Position numbers and translations under genes: made by a program. Source: an uncultured Gammaproteobacteria bacterium (GTDB lineage: Bacteria; Pseudomonadota; Gammaproteobacteria; HK1). Taken from it: DNA of 64,000 nt. The DNA is taken from the NCBI GenBank assembly GCA_947258715.1, contig CAMYJH010000009.1, positions 1 through 64,000 on the forward strand. The letters are read 5' to 3'. Under the pieces are notes generated by a model. The model was not told the DNA's origin and searched no databases. It saw only the letters and a list, made by a program, of their open reading frames with translations. Position 1 is the first letter of the stretch. Each line of letters opens with the position of its first letter. This document shows, piece after piece, positions 9,821 to 20,064 of this stretch.

Positions 9821-10520
9821 AGCAACCGCTGCACGCACCGGTGAACCGCCGGAGCTCGTGTTCCTGCACACGGCCGCTGTTCACGTGCATACGTTTGACG
9901 CGCTTTTGCGCGAGCTGCAACCACAGGTTCGGGCCCGCCACGTGGTACGCGAAGATCTGCTGGCGGCGGCCCAGCGTAAAGGCACCGACGATCCGTCGAG
10001 TAAGGCTTCGGTTGCCGCTGCCGTCGCCAATCTCGATGCGACTCCGGGCTCGGTGGTGCTCTGCACCTGCTCCACCATCGGTGGATTGGCCGAGTCGGCC
10101 GCGACATCAACCCGGGCCCGGGTGATCCGGGTCGACCGCGCGATGAGCGAGAAGGCGGTGGCAGCGGGTGCGAACATTCTCGTCGCCGCGGCGCTCGCGA
10201 GCACCTTGGCCCCGACGGAGGCGCTGATCCTGGAAGCGGCGTGCAGCGCCGGCGTGAACGCGCGCATCACCCGGTTGGTGGTGGAGGACGCCTGGCCGTT
10301 GTTCGAGCAGGGCGACTTCGACGCCTATCTAGGGCGAATTGCCGATGCGCTGAAGAAGGTCGCCGACTGTGACGTGGTGGTGCTCGCCCAGGCCTCCATG
10401 GCGGGTGCCGCGGAACAATGCCCGGGTCTATCGGTTCCGGTGCTTTCCAGCCCGCGCTCAGGGCTCGAGTCGGCGCTCGCCGCGTGGGACGCGAGCGTGG
10501 CGCGACGCCAGTCTTTCTGA
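9801..10520 (+). CDS. Asp/Glu/hydantoin racemase-superfamily-like protein
   Basis: The roughly 239-residue protein shows the two-domain Asp/Glu racemase-like pattern: an N-terminal LVFLHTAAVHVHTFDALL, the first catalytic-type cysteine in VVLCTCSTIGGLAE, RVDRAMSEKAVAAG, then TLAPTEALILEAACSAG, and a C-terminal VVVLAQASMAG...VPVLSSPRSGLESAL block. Family members racemise amino acids or act on malonates and hydantoins; the substrate is unknown. The start is either the ATG at 9801 or the GTG at 9813, both overlapping the end of the cupin gene, so translation is likely coupled. The next gene, citrate synthase, begins 110 bp downstream. Confidence 0.72.
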   Translation: MRTIVTEATAARTGEPPELVFLHTAAVHVHTFDALLRELQPQVRARHVVREDLLAAAQRKGTDDPSSKASVAAAVANLDATPGSVVLCTCSTIGGLAESAATSTRARVIRVDRAMSEKAVAAGANILVAAALASTLAPTEALILEAACSAGVNARITRLVVEDAWPLFEQGDFDAYLGRIADALKKVADCDVVVLAQASMAGAAEQCPGLSVPVLSSPRSGLESALAAWDASVARRQSF

Positions 10521-10630
10521 TTCCAAATAGATGCCGGCGCTGGCGCTTGGTAGCAATCGGTCGGCGGGATAGCATTTTCAGTTCCGACAGGGCAGTCAGG
10601 GCAAAAACTCACTCCACGGGTAATAAACAA

Positions 10631-11773
10631 ATGAGCGAGAAGGAAAGCAAAATTCAAATCAACCGGGGACTGAAAGGGGTCTATTTCGACCGATCCGCCA
10701 CTACCTTCATCGATGGAAGGGCAGGCGAGCTTCGCTATCGCGGCTACTCCATTCATGACCTGGCGCGGCACTCGAACTTCGAAGAAACGGCGTACCTTCT
10801 CATGCACGGCGAGCTGCCGACAAAAGCCGAGCTCGAGGCATTCGACACCGAGCTCAAAGCCGCGCGCCAGATACCGGCGCCGGTGTATGAAATCATCCGC
10901 ATGATCAAGGACGCCCACCCCATGGACGTGCTGCGCACCGCGGTGTCGGCGCTTGCCGCTTTCGATCCCGAAGTCGGCGACAACTCCCGCGAGGCGACGA
11001 TACGCAAAGGCGTACGCCTCACTTCCCAGGTGCCGCTGATAGTGAGCGCCCACCACCACATCAGAACGGGGCGCGAACCCGTTGAACCCAGCACTTCCTT
11101 GAGCCACGCGGCCAACTTTCTCTACATGCTCAAGGGTGACTCCCCGAGCGTGGATTCGGCGAAGCTCATGGATACCGACATGGTGCTGCACGCCGAGCAT
11201 GGATCGAACGCATCGTCGTTTGCAGCGCGAGTGGTTATCGGCACCGAGGCCAATCTTCATGCCGCGGTTACCGCGGCAATTGCCACGCTTTCGGGGCCGG
11301 CGCACGGTGGAGCGGCGGAGGACGTGATGCGCATGGCGCAGGAAATCGGAGATCCCTCGAAGGCCGCCGAATACGTCAAGAAAAAACGCAACAAGCGTGA
11401 AGCGGTGACGGGTTTCGGACACCGCGTGTACCGCGCCGAGGATCCCCGCGCGCGTCACATGCGCGAAGGCGTGGAGCGGCTCTCACGGGAGATGGGTCAG
11501 CCGCACTGGTACGAGATCCTTCAGGCGCTGGTGGAAGCGATGAAGCCCTACGCCCGGCACGGCGTCAACGTCAACGTGGATTTCTATGCCGGTGTGGTTT
11601 ATTACCTGCACCAGGTGCCGGAAGATTTGTTCGTGCCCATCTTCGCCATTGGCCGCGTTCCCGGATGGACCGTGCAGGTGCTGGAGCAGCTGGAAAATAA
11701 CATTCTTCTGCGCCCATTGACGCTCTACAACGGGCCCGAGCCCCGCGAGTACGTGCCGATAGAAAAGCGCTGA
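10631..11773 (+). CDS. Citrate synthase (type similar to CitZ/PrpC, about 380 aa)
   Basis: The 380-residue protein condenses acetyl-CoA, or propionyl-CoA in methylcitrate synthases, with oxaloacetate. Visible family blocks are ELRYRGYSIHDLA, the catalytic His region HAEHGSNASSFAARV (near 190), GPAHGGAAEDVMRM, GFGHRVYRAEDPRARHM with the second catalytic His, and NVDFYAGVVYYLHQVPEDLFVPIFAIGRVPGW with the catalytic Asp. The short length and lack of an N-terminal extension place it with the dimeric CitZ/PrpC forms rather than the hexameric GltA type. I cannot separate citrate from methylcitrate synthase on sequence alone. Its stop overlaps the next start (TGATG). Confidence 0.93.
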   Translation: MSEKESKIQINRGLKGVYFDRSATTFIDGRAGELRYRGYSIHDLARHSNFEETAYLLMHGELPTKAELEAFDTELKAARQIPAPVYEIIRMIKDAHPMDVLRTAVSALAAFDPEVGDNSREATIRKGVRLTSQVPLIVSAHHHIRTGREPVEPSTSLSHAANFLYMLKGDSPSVDSAKLMDTDMVLHAEHGSNASSFAARVVIGTEANLHAAVTAAIATLSGPAHGGAAEDVMRMAQEIGDPSKAAEYVKKKRNKREAVTGFGHRVYRAEDPRARHMREGVERLSREMGQPHWYEILQALVEAMKPYARHGVNVNVDFYAGVVYYLHQVPEDLFVPIFAIGRVPGWTVQVLEQLENNILLRPLTLYNGPEPREYVPIEKR

Positions 11774-12579
11774 TGCCAGAGTCCGCCGCAAGCGACGCCG
11801 CTCGCATCGATTGCCGTATAGACGGGTACGTCGCCCGCGTAACCATCAACCACCCGCGGCGGCGCAACGCCGTCAACTACGCCATGTGGCGGATGTTCGG
11901 CGAGGTACTGGAAAAGGCTATTCAGGACAACAACGTGCGCGTCATCGTGCTGACGGGAGAGGGCGAGCAGGCATTCTCAGCCGGAAATGACATCTCCGAG
12001 TTCGGGCGATGGCGCGAAGATCCGCACAAGCTTGCCGAGTACAACGCCCGCAGCGCTCGCGTGTACCATTTGTTTCAAAGCTGCGACAAGCCGGTTATCG
12101 CGCTTATTCGGGGTGTCTGTGTCGGTGGCGGCCTGGAGCTGGCGCTGCTTTGCGATCTGCGCGTGGCCGCGGATAACGCCCGCTTCGGCATCACCCCGGC
12201 GAAGCTCGGGCTCGGCTACAAGCTGGAGGACCTTCAGCTGGTGGTGAACGCCATCGGCGCCGACAAGGCAAAGCTGCTGCTTTTTACCGGGCGTCTGTTC
12301 GATGCAAATGAGGCCATGAGCATGGGACTGGTGAACCAAGTGGCCCCACTGACAAAGGTTCAATCCACGGTGGACGCGCTGGCGGAGGAAATTGCGGGCA
12401 ATGCTCCGCTCACGCTGCGCCAGCTCAAGCTCGCCATCGGCGAGGTGCAAAAGCCTGAGGGCGCCCGTGACCGGTCGAAGGTGCAGGCCCTGGTGGACGC
12501 CTGTCACGTCAGCGAGGATTTCCAGGAAGGTCAGGAAGCGTTCAAACAAAAGCGGCAGCCTCGATTCAAGGGTCGCTGA
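11773..12579 (+). CDS. Enoyl-CoA hydratase/isomerase family protein
   Basis: The 268-residue crotonase-fold protein has the oxyanion-hole segments EQAFSAGNDISEFG (near 65-80) and ALIRGVCVGGGLELALLCDLRVAADNARFG (near 110-140), followed by TPAKLGLGY. The second catalytic Glu position seen in true hydratases appears replaced (LGYKLEDLQLVVNAIG), so it may be an isomerase, hydrolase or other crotonase rather than a classical hydratase. The ATG overlaps the citrate synthase stop by one base, so the two genes are coupled and probably serve the same acyl-CoA pathway. Its exact substrate is unknown. Confidence 0.87.
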   Translation: MPESAASDAARIDCRIDGYVARVTINHPRRRNAVNYAMWRMFGEVLEKAIQDNNVRVIVLTGEGEQAFSAGNDISEFGRWREDPHKLAEYNARSARVYHLFQSCDKPVIALIRGVCVGGGLELALLCDLRVAADNARFGITPAKLGLGYKLEDLQLVVNAIGADKAKLLLFTGRLFDANEAMSMGLVNQVAPLTKVQSTVDALAEEIAGNAPLTLRQLKLAIGEVQKPEGARDRSKVQALVDACHVSEDFQEGQEAFKQKRQPRFKGR

Positions 12580-14342
<1,763 letters not shown>

Positions 14343-14500
14343 GCGCAGCAGACAACGTCGTCGGCGTCCCGGACGGACGATTGGCGCATAACGATCTGTT
14401 CTTGTGGGCTAAATATCTCTTTGCGCAGAATTGAGTTGGCTCAGACTTCGCCTCCCGCGGCAGCTTGGCGCTGCTCACTCAATTTGAGGCATTGCGCTCG

Positions 14501-14695
14501 ATGGAGACTCCTCTTCCCATTCTTGCCGCGGCCGCGCCGGCTGCTTTACAACCGACGGCGCTGATTCCCGAAGCGACCCAAGTTGCGTTCAAACCCATCG
14601 CCGACAAGCTCACCAGGGTCCTGTTTTACGGCCTGCTCGTGCTCGGTATTGCGTTTCCGTTCGTTGCCACGATTTACGCGCTGATCATGCTCTGA
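14501..14695 (+). CDS. Possible small single-span membrane protein
   Basis: A 64-residue frame starting at ATG (METPLP...), extendable to a TTG at 14465, has an Ala/Pro-rich N-terminus, a short charged helix (KPIADKLTR) and one hydrophobic C-terminal segment (VLFYGLLVLGIAFPFVATIYALIML) that looks like a membrane anchor. No Shine-Dalgarno sequence is obvious and I do not recognise a family. The hydrophobic end and a following hairpin support a real gene, but chance cannot be excluded at this length. Confidence 0.38.
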   Translation: METPLPILAAAAPAALQPTALIPEATQVAFKPIADKLTRVLFYGLLVLGIAFPFVATIYALIML

Positions 14696-14702
14696 TCAAT
14701 TC

Positions 14703-14763
14703 GGGGCGCGGCGCCCCGGCGCATCACAGGACGAACACTTCGACCCGCCTTTTAAGGGGGTCG
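14703..14763 (+). terminator. Two hairpins after the small membrane-protein frame
   Basis: GGGGCGC/GCGCCCC forms a short tight hairpin at 14703-14717. CGACCC at 14741 pairs with GGGTCG ending at 14763, extended by CCTT/AAGG, followed on the plus strand by the T/C-rich TTCTTCTC. Between convergent genes this may end transcription from either side. There is no long T-tract, so support is moderate. Confidence 0.35.
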
Positions 14764-14775
14764 TTCTTCTCAGGC

Positions 14776-15765
14776 CTACTCCGCCTGAGCCAGAGCGATG
14801 ACGGTGGTGGCAACGATGTCCTCCACGCTTGCGCCCCGGGATAGATCGCTTACAGGCTTGGCAAAGCCCTGAAGAATCGGCCCGATGGCGCGGGCGTTGC
14901 CGAGGTACTGGGTGAGCTTGTAAGCGATGTTTCCCGCACTGAGATCCGGGAACACCAGCACGTTCGCGTTTCCCGCCACGTCGCTTGCTGTCTTGACTTT
15001 TTTGGCCGCCACCGAGGCGATGAGCGCAGCGTCCACCTGCAGTTCTCCGTCCACAGCGAGATCGGGTGCGCGCTCTTTAATCAGCTTCAGCCCCTCGATC
15101 ACCTTTTCGACTAGCGGGTGCTTTGCGCTGCCCTTGGTGGAAAAAGACAGAAGGGCGACGCGCGGCGTTTCAGACAGCAGGCGCTTCGCGCTCTGCGCCG
15201 AAGCCAGTGCGATGTCGGCGAGTTGTGAAGGCGTCGGGTCCACGTTGACGGCGCAGTCGGCGAAAATCAGGGCCTTGTCCCGCTGACCCTGGAAGTCCGG
15301 TACCAGCATGAGGAAGAAGCTGGATGGCGTTTCAATCCCTGGCGCCAGCCCGACGCCCATGAGCCCCGCTTCGATAACCCGCGCCGTTGCGCAGGTCGCG
15401 CCCGCGACCATGACATCGGCGTCGCCGCAACGGTTCATCATGGAGGCGTAGAACAACGGCTTTTTGATCAGCCGTGCGGCGACCTTGAGGCTTGCCTTGG
15501 GCCGACCCTCCAGGTAAACGCTGGCATAGGATTCGAGTGCGCTGCTGGTCCGGGTATCAATGACGGTGATCTCGTCGAGCGACAGATTAATGCTGGCGGC
15601 GCTCTGCTCGATGTCTTTCTTCGCGCCGAGTACGCACGGCCGCGCGACGTCTTCATCGGCGATGAGCCTCGCCGCCCGAAGAATACGTTCGTCGTTTCCT
15701 TCCGGTAGGGCGACAATTTTTCCGCGTCCCCTGACCGACTCTTTGAATGCTTCGATGGGGTCCAT
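14776..15765 (-). CDS. pta: Phosphate acetyltransferase
   Basis: The 329-residue protein is the short, single-domain phosphotransacetylase that interconverts acetyl phosphate and acetyl-CoA. Recognisable segments include [82 protein letters not shown], and the C-terminal [45 protein letters not shown]. The ATG at 15765 gives the family N-terminus (MDPIEAFK); an upstream ATG at 15798 adds an unrelated stretch. No ackA is adjacent. Since Xsc at 20-22 kb releases acetyl phosphate, Pta is a natural partner, though it is a separate transcription unit. Confidence 0.94.
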   Translation of the reverse strand: MDPIEAFKESVRGRGKIVALPEGNDERILRAARLIADEDVARPCVLGAKKDIEQSAASINLSLDEITVIDTRTSSALESYASVYLEGRPKASLKVAARLIKKPLFYASMMNRCGDADVMVAGATCATARVIEAGLMGVGLAPGIETPSSFFLMLVPDFQGQRDKALIFADCAVNVDPTPSQLADIALASAQSAKRLLSETPRVALLSFSTKGSAKHPLVEKVIEGLKLIKERAPDLAVDGELQVDAALIASVAAKKVKTASDVAGNANVLVFPDLSAGNIAYKLTQYLGNARAIGPILQGFAKPVSDLSRGASVEDIVATTVIALAQAE

Positions 15766-15906
15766 GTGGATACACGATCTCCAATTACCGTCGGCCAATG
15801 ATGAACGACGCGATCATCCAGGCCAAATAATACGGTATCGTAACGCCCTCGATGGGGCATGAATGACGGATAAATAGCCGCAGCCAACGAGCCACGGGAA
15901 CCTCGA

Positions 15907-17526
15907 GTGAAAGCAATCCAAGAGCACTCAGAAACATTCGATTACGTCATCGTGGGCGCCGGTACCGCCGGCTGCGTCCTGGCCAACCGCCTGAGCGCGG
16001 ATCCGTCCATTCGGGTGCTGCTGCTCGAGGCCGGCGGTCGCGATATCAACCCGTGGATCCACGTGCCGGTGGGCTATTTCAAGACCATGCACAATCCCAA
16101 GACGGACTGGTGTTACAAGACCGAACCCGATCCCGGGCTCAGCGGCCGAAGCCTCGACTGGCCGCGGGGTAAAGTGCTTGGAGGTTCGAGCTCCATCAAC
16201 GGACTTTTGTATATACGCGGGCAGGCGGAAGACTATGATCACTGGCGACAGCTCGGAAACACGGGCTGGGCCTACGATGACGTTCTGCCCTATTTCATTC
16301 GCGCCGAGGACCAGGAGCGGGGCGCCGATGACTATCACGGCGTCGGTGGACCGCTTGCGGTATCCGACACGCGCATCCGGAGAAACGTCTGTGATGCATT
16401 CATCGCCGCCTGCGAAGAGCTCGGTATTCCGCCAAACGACGACTTCAACGGTGCTCGGCAGGAAGGCGCCGGCTACTTTCAGCTGACCTCGCGCAATGGA
16501 TTCCGCTGCAGCACGGCGGTGGCCTACCTGCGCCCCTCGAAGCGACGGAGGAATCTGAAAATCGTCACCAACGCCCTGGCCGAACGGGTCGTGTTGGATA
16601 AGCGGAAAGCGACGGCGGTGCGTTACTTTGCCGACGGCACGAGCGTCGAAGTCCGCGCGCGGCGTGAAGTGATTCTGTCGGCGGGGGCTATCGGATCGCC
16701 TCAGATACTAATGCTTTCCGGCGTCGGAACGGGCGCGGAGCTTCGGCAGTACGGTATCCCAGTAATTCACGACCTGCCCGGCGTGGGCGGTAACCTGCAG
16801 GACCACCTTCAGATCCGAGCCGTATATAAATGCACCGAGCCGACCCTGAACGACGAGGTCAACAACTTCCTTCTCAAGATGCGCATCGGGCTCGAGTACA
16901 TCCTGTTCCGCACCGGCCCCATGAGCATGGCGGCGAGCCTGGTGTGCGCTTTTGCCAAGATCCGCAGTGAGCTCGCAACGCCGGACATTCAGTTTCATTT
17001 CCAGCCGCTGTCCGCGGACAAGCCCGGCGAGGGCCTGCATCCGTATTCGGCCTTCACCGCGTCCGTGTGCCAGCTGCGCCCGGAAAGTCGCGGTCGCATT
17101 AAGCTTAAAAGCAGCGACCCCTTCGCCTACCCGGCGATTCATCCGAACTATCTTGCCACCCGCACGGACCAGGAGACGGCGGTGGCGGGGATGAAGCTGA
17201 CGCGAAGGCTGGCGCAGTCTCCGGCCATGGCCCCCTACGTCGAGGGAGAGCTGTTGCCGGGGCCGGACGTAGTGACGGACGAGGAGCTGCTCGACAGCGC
17301 CCGGATGCTGGCTCAGACCATCTACCATCCCGTGGGCAGCTGTAAGATGGGCAACGACGAGCAGGCGGTGGTGGACGAGCGCCTGCGGGTGCGCGGTGTC
17401 GAGTCGATACGGATCGTCGACGCTTCCATCATGCCCACCATCACCTCTGGAAACACCAACGCGCCGGCGATCATGATCGGAGAAAAGGCGTCTGACATGA
17501 TACTGGAAGACGCGAAGAATGTATGA
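15907..17526 (+). CDS. GMC-family FAD oxidoreductase (choline/alcohol dehydrogenase type)
   Basis: The 539-residue flavoprotein oxidises an alcohol. The FAD dinucleotide-binding motif DYVIVGAGTAGCVLANRL is at about 14-32 and the first GMC signature is GKVLGGSSSINGLLYIRG near 90. The second is GAIGSPQILMLSGVG near 260. The C-terminal catalytic region is YHPVGSCKMG, with the active His, plus SGNTNAPAIMIGEKASDMI with the second His/Asn position. The start is GTG with GGGAA upstream. No betaine aldehyde dehydrogenase is adjacent, so choline is not specifically supported. The gene precedes the FAD-linked dehydrogenase, separated by an inverted repeat. Confidence 0.92.
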   Translation: MKAIQEHSETFDYVIVGAGTAGCVLANRLSADPSIRVLLLEAGGRDINPWIHVPVGYFKTMHNPKTDWCYKTEPDPGLSGRSLDWPRGKVLGGSSSINGLLYIRGQAEDYDHWRQLGNTGWAYDDVLPYFIRAEDQERGADDYHGVGGPLAVSDTRIRRNVCDAFIAACEELGIPPNDDFNGARQEGAGYFQLTSRNGFRCSTAVAYLRPSKRRRNLKIVTNALAERVVLDKRKATAVRYFADGTSVEVRARREVILSAGAIGSPQILMLSGVGTGAELRQYGIPVIHDLPGVGGNLQDHLQIRAVYKCTEPTLNDEVNNFLLKMRIGLEYILFRTGPMSMAASLVCAFAKIRSELATPDIQFHFQPLSADKPGEGLHPYSAFTASVCQLRPESRGRIKLKSSDPFAYPAIHPNYLATRTDQETAVAGMKLTRRLAQSPAMAPYVEGELLPGPDVVTDEELLDSARMLAQTIYHPVGSCKMGNDEQAVVDERLRVRGVESIRIVDASIMPTITSGNTNAPAIMIGEKASDMILEDAKNV

Positions 17527-17560
17527 GCGGTGGTGGCGGGATCGAAGTCGCGATTGGTCG

Positions 17561-17628
17561 ATGATAGATGGTAGATGGGACAAACAAGCTCATAGTCCCT
17601 TTCTACTATCTACCGTCTACCATCTACG
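17561..17628. repeat. Intergenic inverted repeat built from GGTAGAT words
   Basis: The left arm 17561-17581 contains tandem TAGATGG words and ends GGGAC. The right arm 17594-17628 is its imperfect reverse complement, beginning AGTCCC and continuing with CTACCATCTAC-type words. The arms can fold into a long imperfect stem with a 12-nt loop. It sits between the stop of the GMC gene and the start of the next gene. Confidence 0.75.
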
Positions 17629-17658
17629 AACCAACCTGCAAAGATCACTTGCCCCACG

Positions 17659-19083
17659 ATGCCCGAAACAGCCGTTACATCTGACGTCATAGAGCGGTTC
17701 AAATCCGCCATCGGGGCCGCGGGCGTCATCGACGATGCTTCGGACATGGCTGCTTACCTCGTTGACGAGCGCAAGCTGTTTCGCGGCAAGGCGCCCCTCG
17801 TGTTGCGTCCCGCTTCCACCGAAGAGGTGGCGACAGTCGTATCCATCTGCGCCGGCTCTGGCATCGGGGTGGTGCCCCAGGGCGGCAACACCGGCCTATG
17901 CGGTGGCTCCGTGCCGGACGAAAGCGGCAAGCAAGTCGTTCTCTCGCTGGCGCGGATGAACCGGATTCGAGAACTGGATCCGGTGAATTACACCCTGACG
18001 GCCGAAGCCGGCTGCGTGCTGGCGGATATTCAGGGGGCTGCCCGCGAAGCGGACAGGTTGTTCCCGTTGAGCCTTGCGGCAGAGGGGAGCTGCCAAATCG
18101 GCGGCAACCTTTCCACCAATGCCGGCGGAATAGCGGTGCTTCGTTACGGCAACGCCAGGGAACTGGTGCTGGGGCTGGAGGTGGTGCTTCCCGAAGGAAA
18201 GATCTGGAACGGCCTGCGCAGATTGCGCAAGGACAACACCGGCTATGACTTGAAGCAGCTTTTTCTCGGTGCCGAAGGTACGCTCGGCGTCATCACTGCC
18301 GCGGTGTTGAAGCTGTTTCCGCTTCCAAAGGAAACGTGCACCGCCCTGATCGCGTTTCGCGACCCCTCGGCCGCGACCGAGCTGCTGGCGAAACTACGCG
18401 AAGCCAGCGGCGATGCGGTCACGTCGTTCGAATACATACATCGTCAGTGCATGGATCTCGTGATCAGGCACATGCCGGGCCAAAACGATCCCTTCGATCA
18501 TCGTTACCAGCACTACGCGCTGGTAGAGCTTTCCGCCAGCCGAAGCGGCGCAGGCCTGGATCAGATCCTCGAGTCGGTGTGCGCTGAAGGATTTGAAAAC
18601 GGCGCGCTGCTGGACGCGGTCATCGCTTCCAGCGAGTCCCAGCGTCAGCAGCTTTGGTCAATTCGTGAAAGCATCCCGGAGGCGCAGAATCATGCCGGGG
18701 CCTGTATCAAGCACGACGTGTCGGTGCCGATCTCCAGCGTGCCCGAATTCCTCGGACGGGGCACGAAACTGCTCACGGACGCGTACCATGAGGCGCAAGT
18801 CATTGCCTTCGGCCATATGGGCGACGGCAACATTCACTTCAATCTGCAGCAGCCGGAAGGCGAGGACCCGAACGCGTTCATGAAGGAGGCGCCACGCATC
18901 ACCAAGGCGGTGCACGATCTCGCCATCGAGTTCGAAGGCAGCTTCAGCGCCGAGCACGGAATCGGCGTGCTGAAGCGAAAGGATCTTTACGGCTACAAGT
19001 CAGATGTCGAGATCGAGATGATGAAATCGCTCAAGAAAGCGCTCGATCCCAAAGGCATCATGAATCCGGGGAAAGTGATCTGA
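17659..19083 (+). CDS. FAD-linked D-2-hydroxyacid (D-2-hydroxyglutarate/D-lactate type) dehydrogenase
   Basis: The 474-residue protein is a VAO-type flavoenzyme. FAD binding is shown by VPQGGNTGLCGGSVPDESGKQVVLSLARMNRI (near 75-105) and GGNLSTNAGGIAVLRYGNARELVLGLEVVLPEGKIW. The C-terminal oxidase domain has the metal/substrate histidines in FGHMGDGNIHFNLQQP (near 390) and SAEHGIGVLKR (near 435). The length and the GGNLSTNAGG pattern fit the D-2-hydroxyglutarate/D-lactate group closer than GlcD, and no glcE/glcF partners follow. A hydroxyacid-oxoacid transhydrogenase at 36-37 kb would make D-2-hydroxyglutarate, which this enzyme could recycle (inference). Confidence 0.88.
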   Translation: MPETAVTSDVIERFKSAIGAAGVIDDASDMAAYLVDERKLFRGKAPLVLRPASTEEVATVVSICAGSGIGVVPQGGNTGLCGGSVPDESGKQVVLSLARMNRIRELDPVNYTLTAEAGCVLADIQGAAREADRLFPLSLAAEGSCQIGGNLSTNAGGIAVLRYGNARELVLGLEVVLPEGKIWNGLRRLRKDNTGYDLKQLFLGAEGTLGVITAAVLKLFPLPKETCTALIAFRDPSAATELLAKLREASGDAVTSFEYIHRQCMDLVIRHMPGQNDPFDHRYQHYALVELSASRSGAGLDQILESVCAEGFENGALLDAVIASSESQRQQLWSIRESIPEAQNHAGACIKHDVSVPISSVPEFLGRGTKLLTDAYHEAQVIAFGHMGDGNIHFNLQQPEGEDPNAFMKEAPRITKAVHDLAIEFEGSFSAEHGIGVLKRKDLYGYKSDVEIEMMKSLKKALDPKGIMNPGKVI

Positions 19084-19191
19084 TTTTCGATCCAATTCGC
19101 CTATTTTGGATCAGGTTTTACATTGCCACGTCCATGACCTGCCGGCGCTCTCTCGGTGCGATCTAGCAATGCAAGACCTGACCCCAGCCAT

Positions 19192-19896
19192 TCAGACGGA
19201 GCGGGTAATTCCACCATCGACCCGAATATTCTGTCCCGTGATATAGCCAGCGCTGTCGGAAGCCAGAAAGGCAATCACATCGGCAATCTCTTGGGTTTTT
19301 CCGTAGCGCTGCATAGGTATGCGGTCACGAAATTCCTTCTTTTCCGGCAGGCTGTCGATAAAGCCAGGCAATACATTATTCATACGGATATTCTCCGCCG
19401 CGTATTTATCCGCGAACAGCTTCGTATACGCTGCCAGCCCTGCACGGAAAACGCCTGAGGTTGGAAAAACGGGATCGGGCTCAAATGCGGCGAAGGTGGA
19501 TATGTTAATGATCACACCGGATCTCTGCCGCTGCATGACGGAGGTTACCAGCCGGGTCGGACGGACGACATTGAGAAAGTAGACCTCCAAACCCGCGTGC
19601 CAATCGTCGTCCGAAAGTTCCAGGATCGGCGCTCTTGGCCCGTGCCCAGCGCTGTTCACAAGCACATCGACTCGACCCCACTTTTCTAAAGTTTGATCCA
19701 CTAGACGCTGCAAATCGTCGTTCGACTGGTTAGACCCCGTGACACCGAGGCCGCCAAGCTCTTTCGCCAGGGCTTCTCCCTTGCCGGAGGAGGAGAGGAT
19801 GGCAACACAGAATCCGTCGGCCGCCAACCTGCGTGCGGCACCCGCTCCCATGCCGCTTCCGCCGGCCGTGACGATCGCCACCTTTTTCGATGCCAT
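19192..19896 (-). CDS. SDR-family oxidoreductase with non-canonical active site
   Basis: The 234-residue Rossmann protein begins KKVAIVTAGGSGMGAGAARRLAADGF, a TGxxxGxG-type cofactor site, with NSAGHGP near 85. The YxxxK catalytic pair expected after INISTFAAFEP is missing: the aligned segment reads SGVFRAGLAAYTKLFADKYAAENIR, placing Ser for Tyr and Arg for Lys. The C-terminal LPGFIDSLP and GYITGQNIRVDGG are otherwise typical. I recall a subfamily sharing this change, so it may be a conserved variant rather than decay. GGGAGGT lies 5 nt before the chosen ATG. A terminator separates it from xsc, so it is a separate unit. Confidence 0.85.
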   Translation of the reverse strand: MASKKVAIVTAGGSGMGAGAARRLAADGFCVAILSSSGKGEALAKELGGLGVTGSNQSNDDLQRLVDQTLEKWGRVDVLVNSAGHGPRAPILELSDDDWHAGLEVYFLNVVRPTRLVTSVMQRQRSGVIINISTFAAFEPDPVFPTSGVFRAGLAAYTKLFADKYAAENIRMNNVLPGFIDSLPEKKEFRDRIPMQRYGKTQEIADVIAFLASDSAGYITGQNIRVDGGITRSV

Positions 19897-20000
19897 AGCT
19901 ACCTCCCGCGCGTCCGAAGTACGTGATTGGCTGACTAATGTGATGTCGACTGAGATTGTGTCGCAGCTGAGCGCCGACGACGAAAACACTGCGCCAACTG

Positions 20001-20041
20001 AATAAAAAGCGCCTTCACCGCGGTGAAACCGTGAAGGACGC
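20001..20041 (-). terminator. Rho-independent terminator downstream of xsc
   Basis: On the minus strand the sequence reads GCG-T-CCTTCAC, a loop, then GTGAAGG-CGC followed immediately by TTTTTATT. The 10-bp stem with one bulge plus T-tract lies 24 bp after the xsc stop codon. It closes the ald-xsc unit before the SDR gene. Confidence 0.82.
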
Positions 20042-20064
20042 CGTTCGCCTGGAGGAGCGTCTTT

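Noticed and set aside
9265-10110. Upstream extension of the ArsR-methyltransferase frame
   Set aside because: The added residues show no domain, cross the promoter/operator and run antisense to the cupin gene; GTG at 9264 has an ideal AGGAGG.
10325-11458. Minus-strand open frame opposite citrate synthase
   Set aside because: It is antisense to a clearly functional citrate synthase and has no recognisable motifs.
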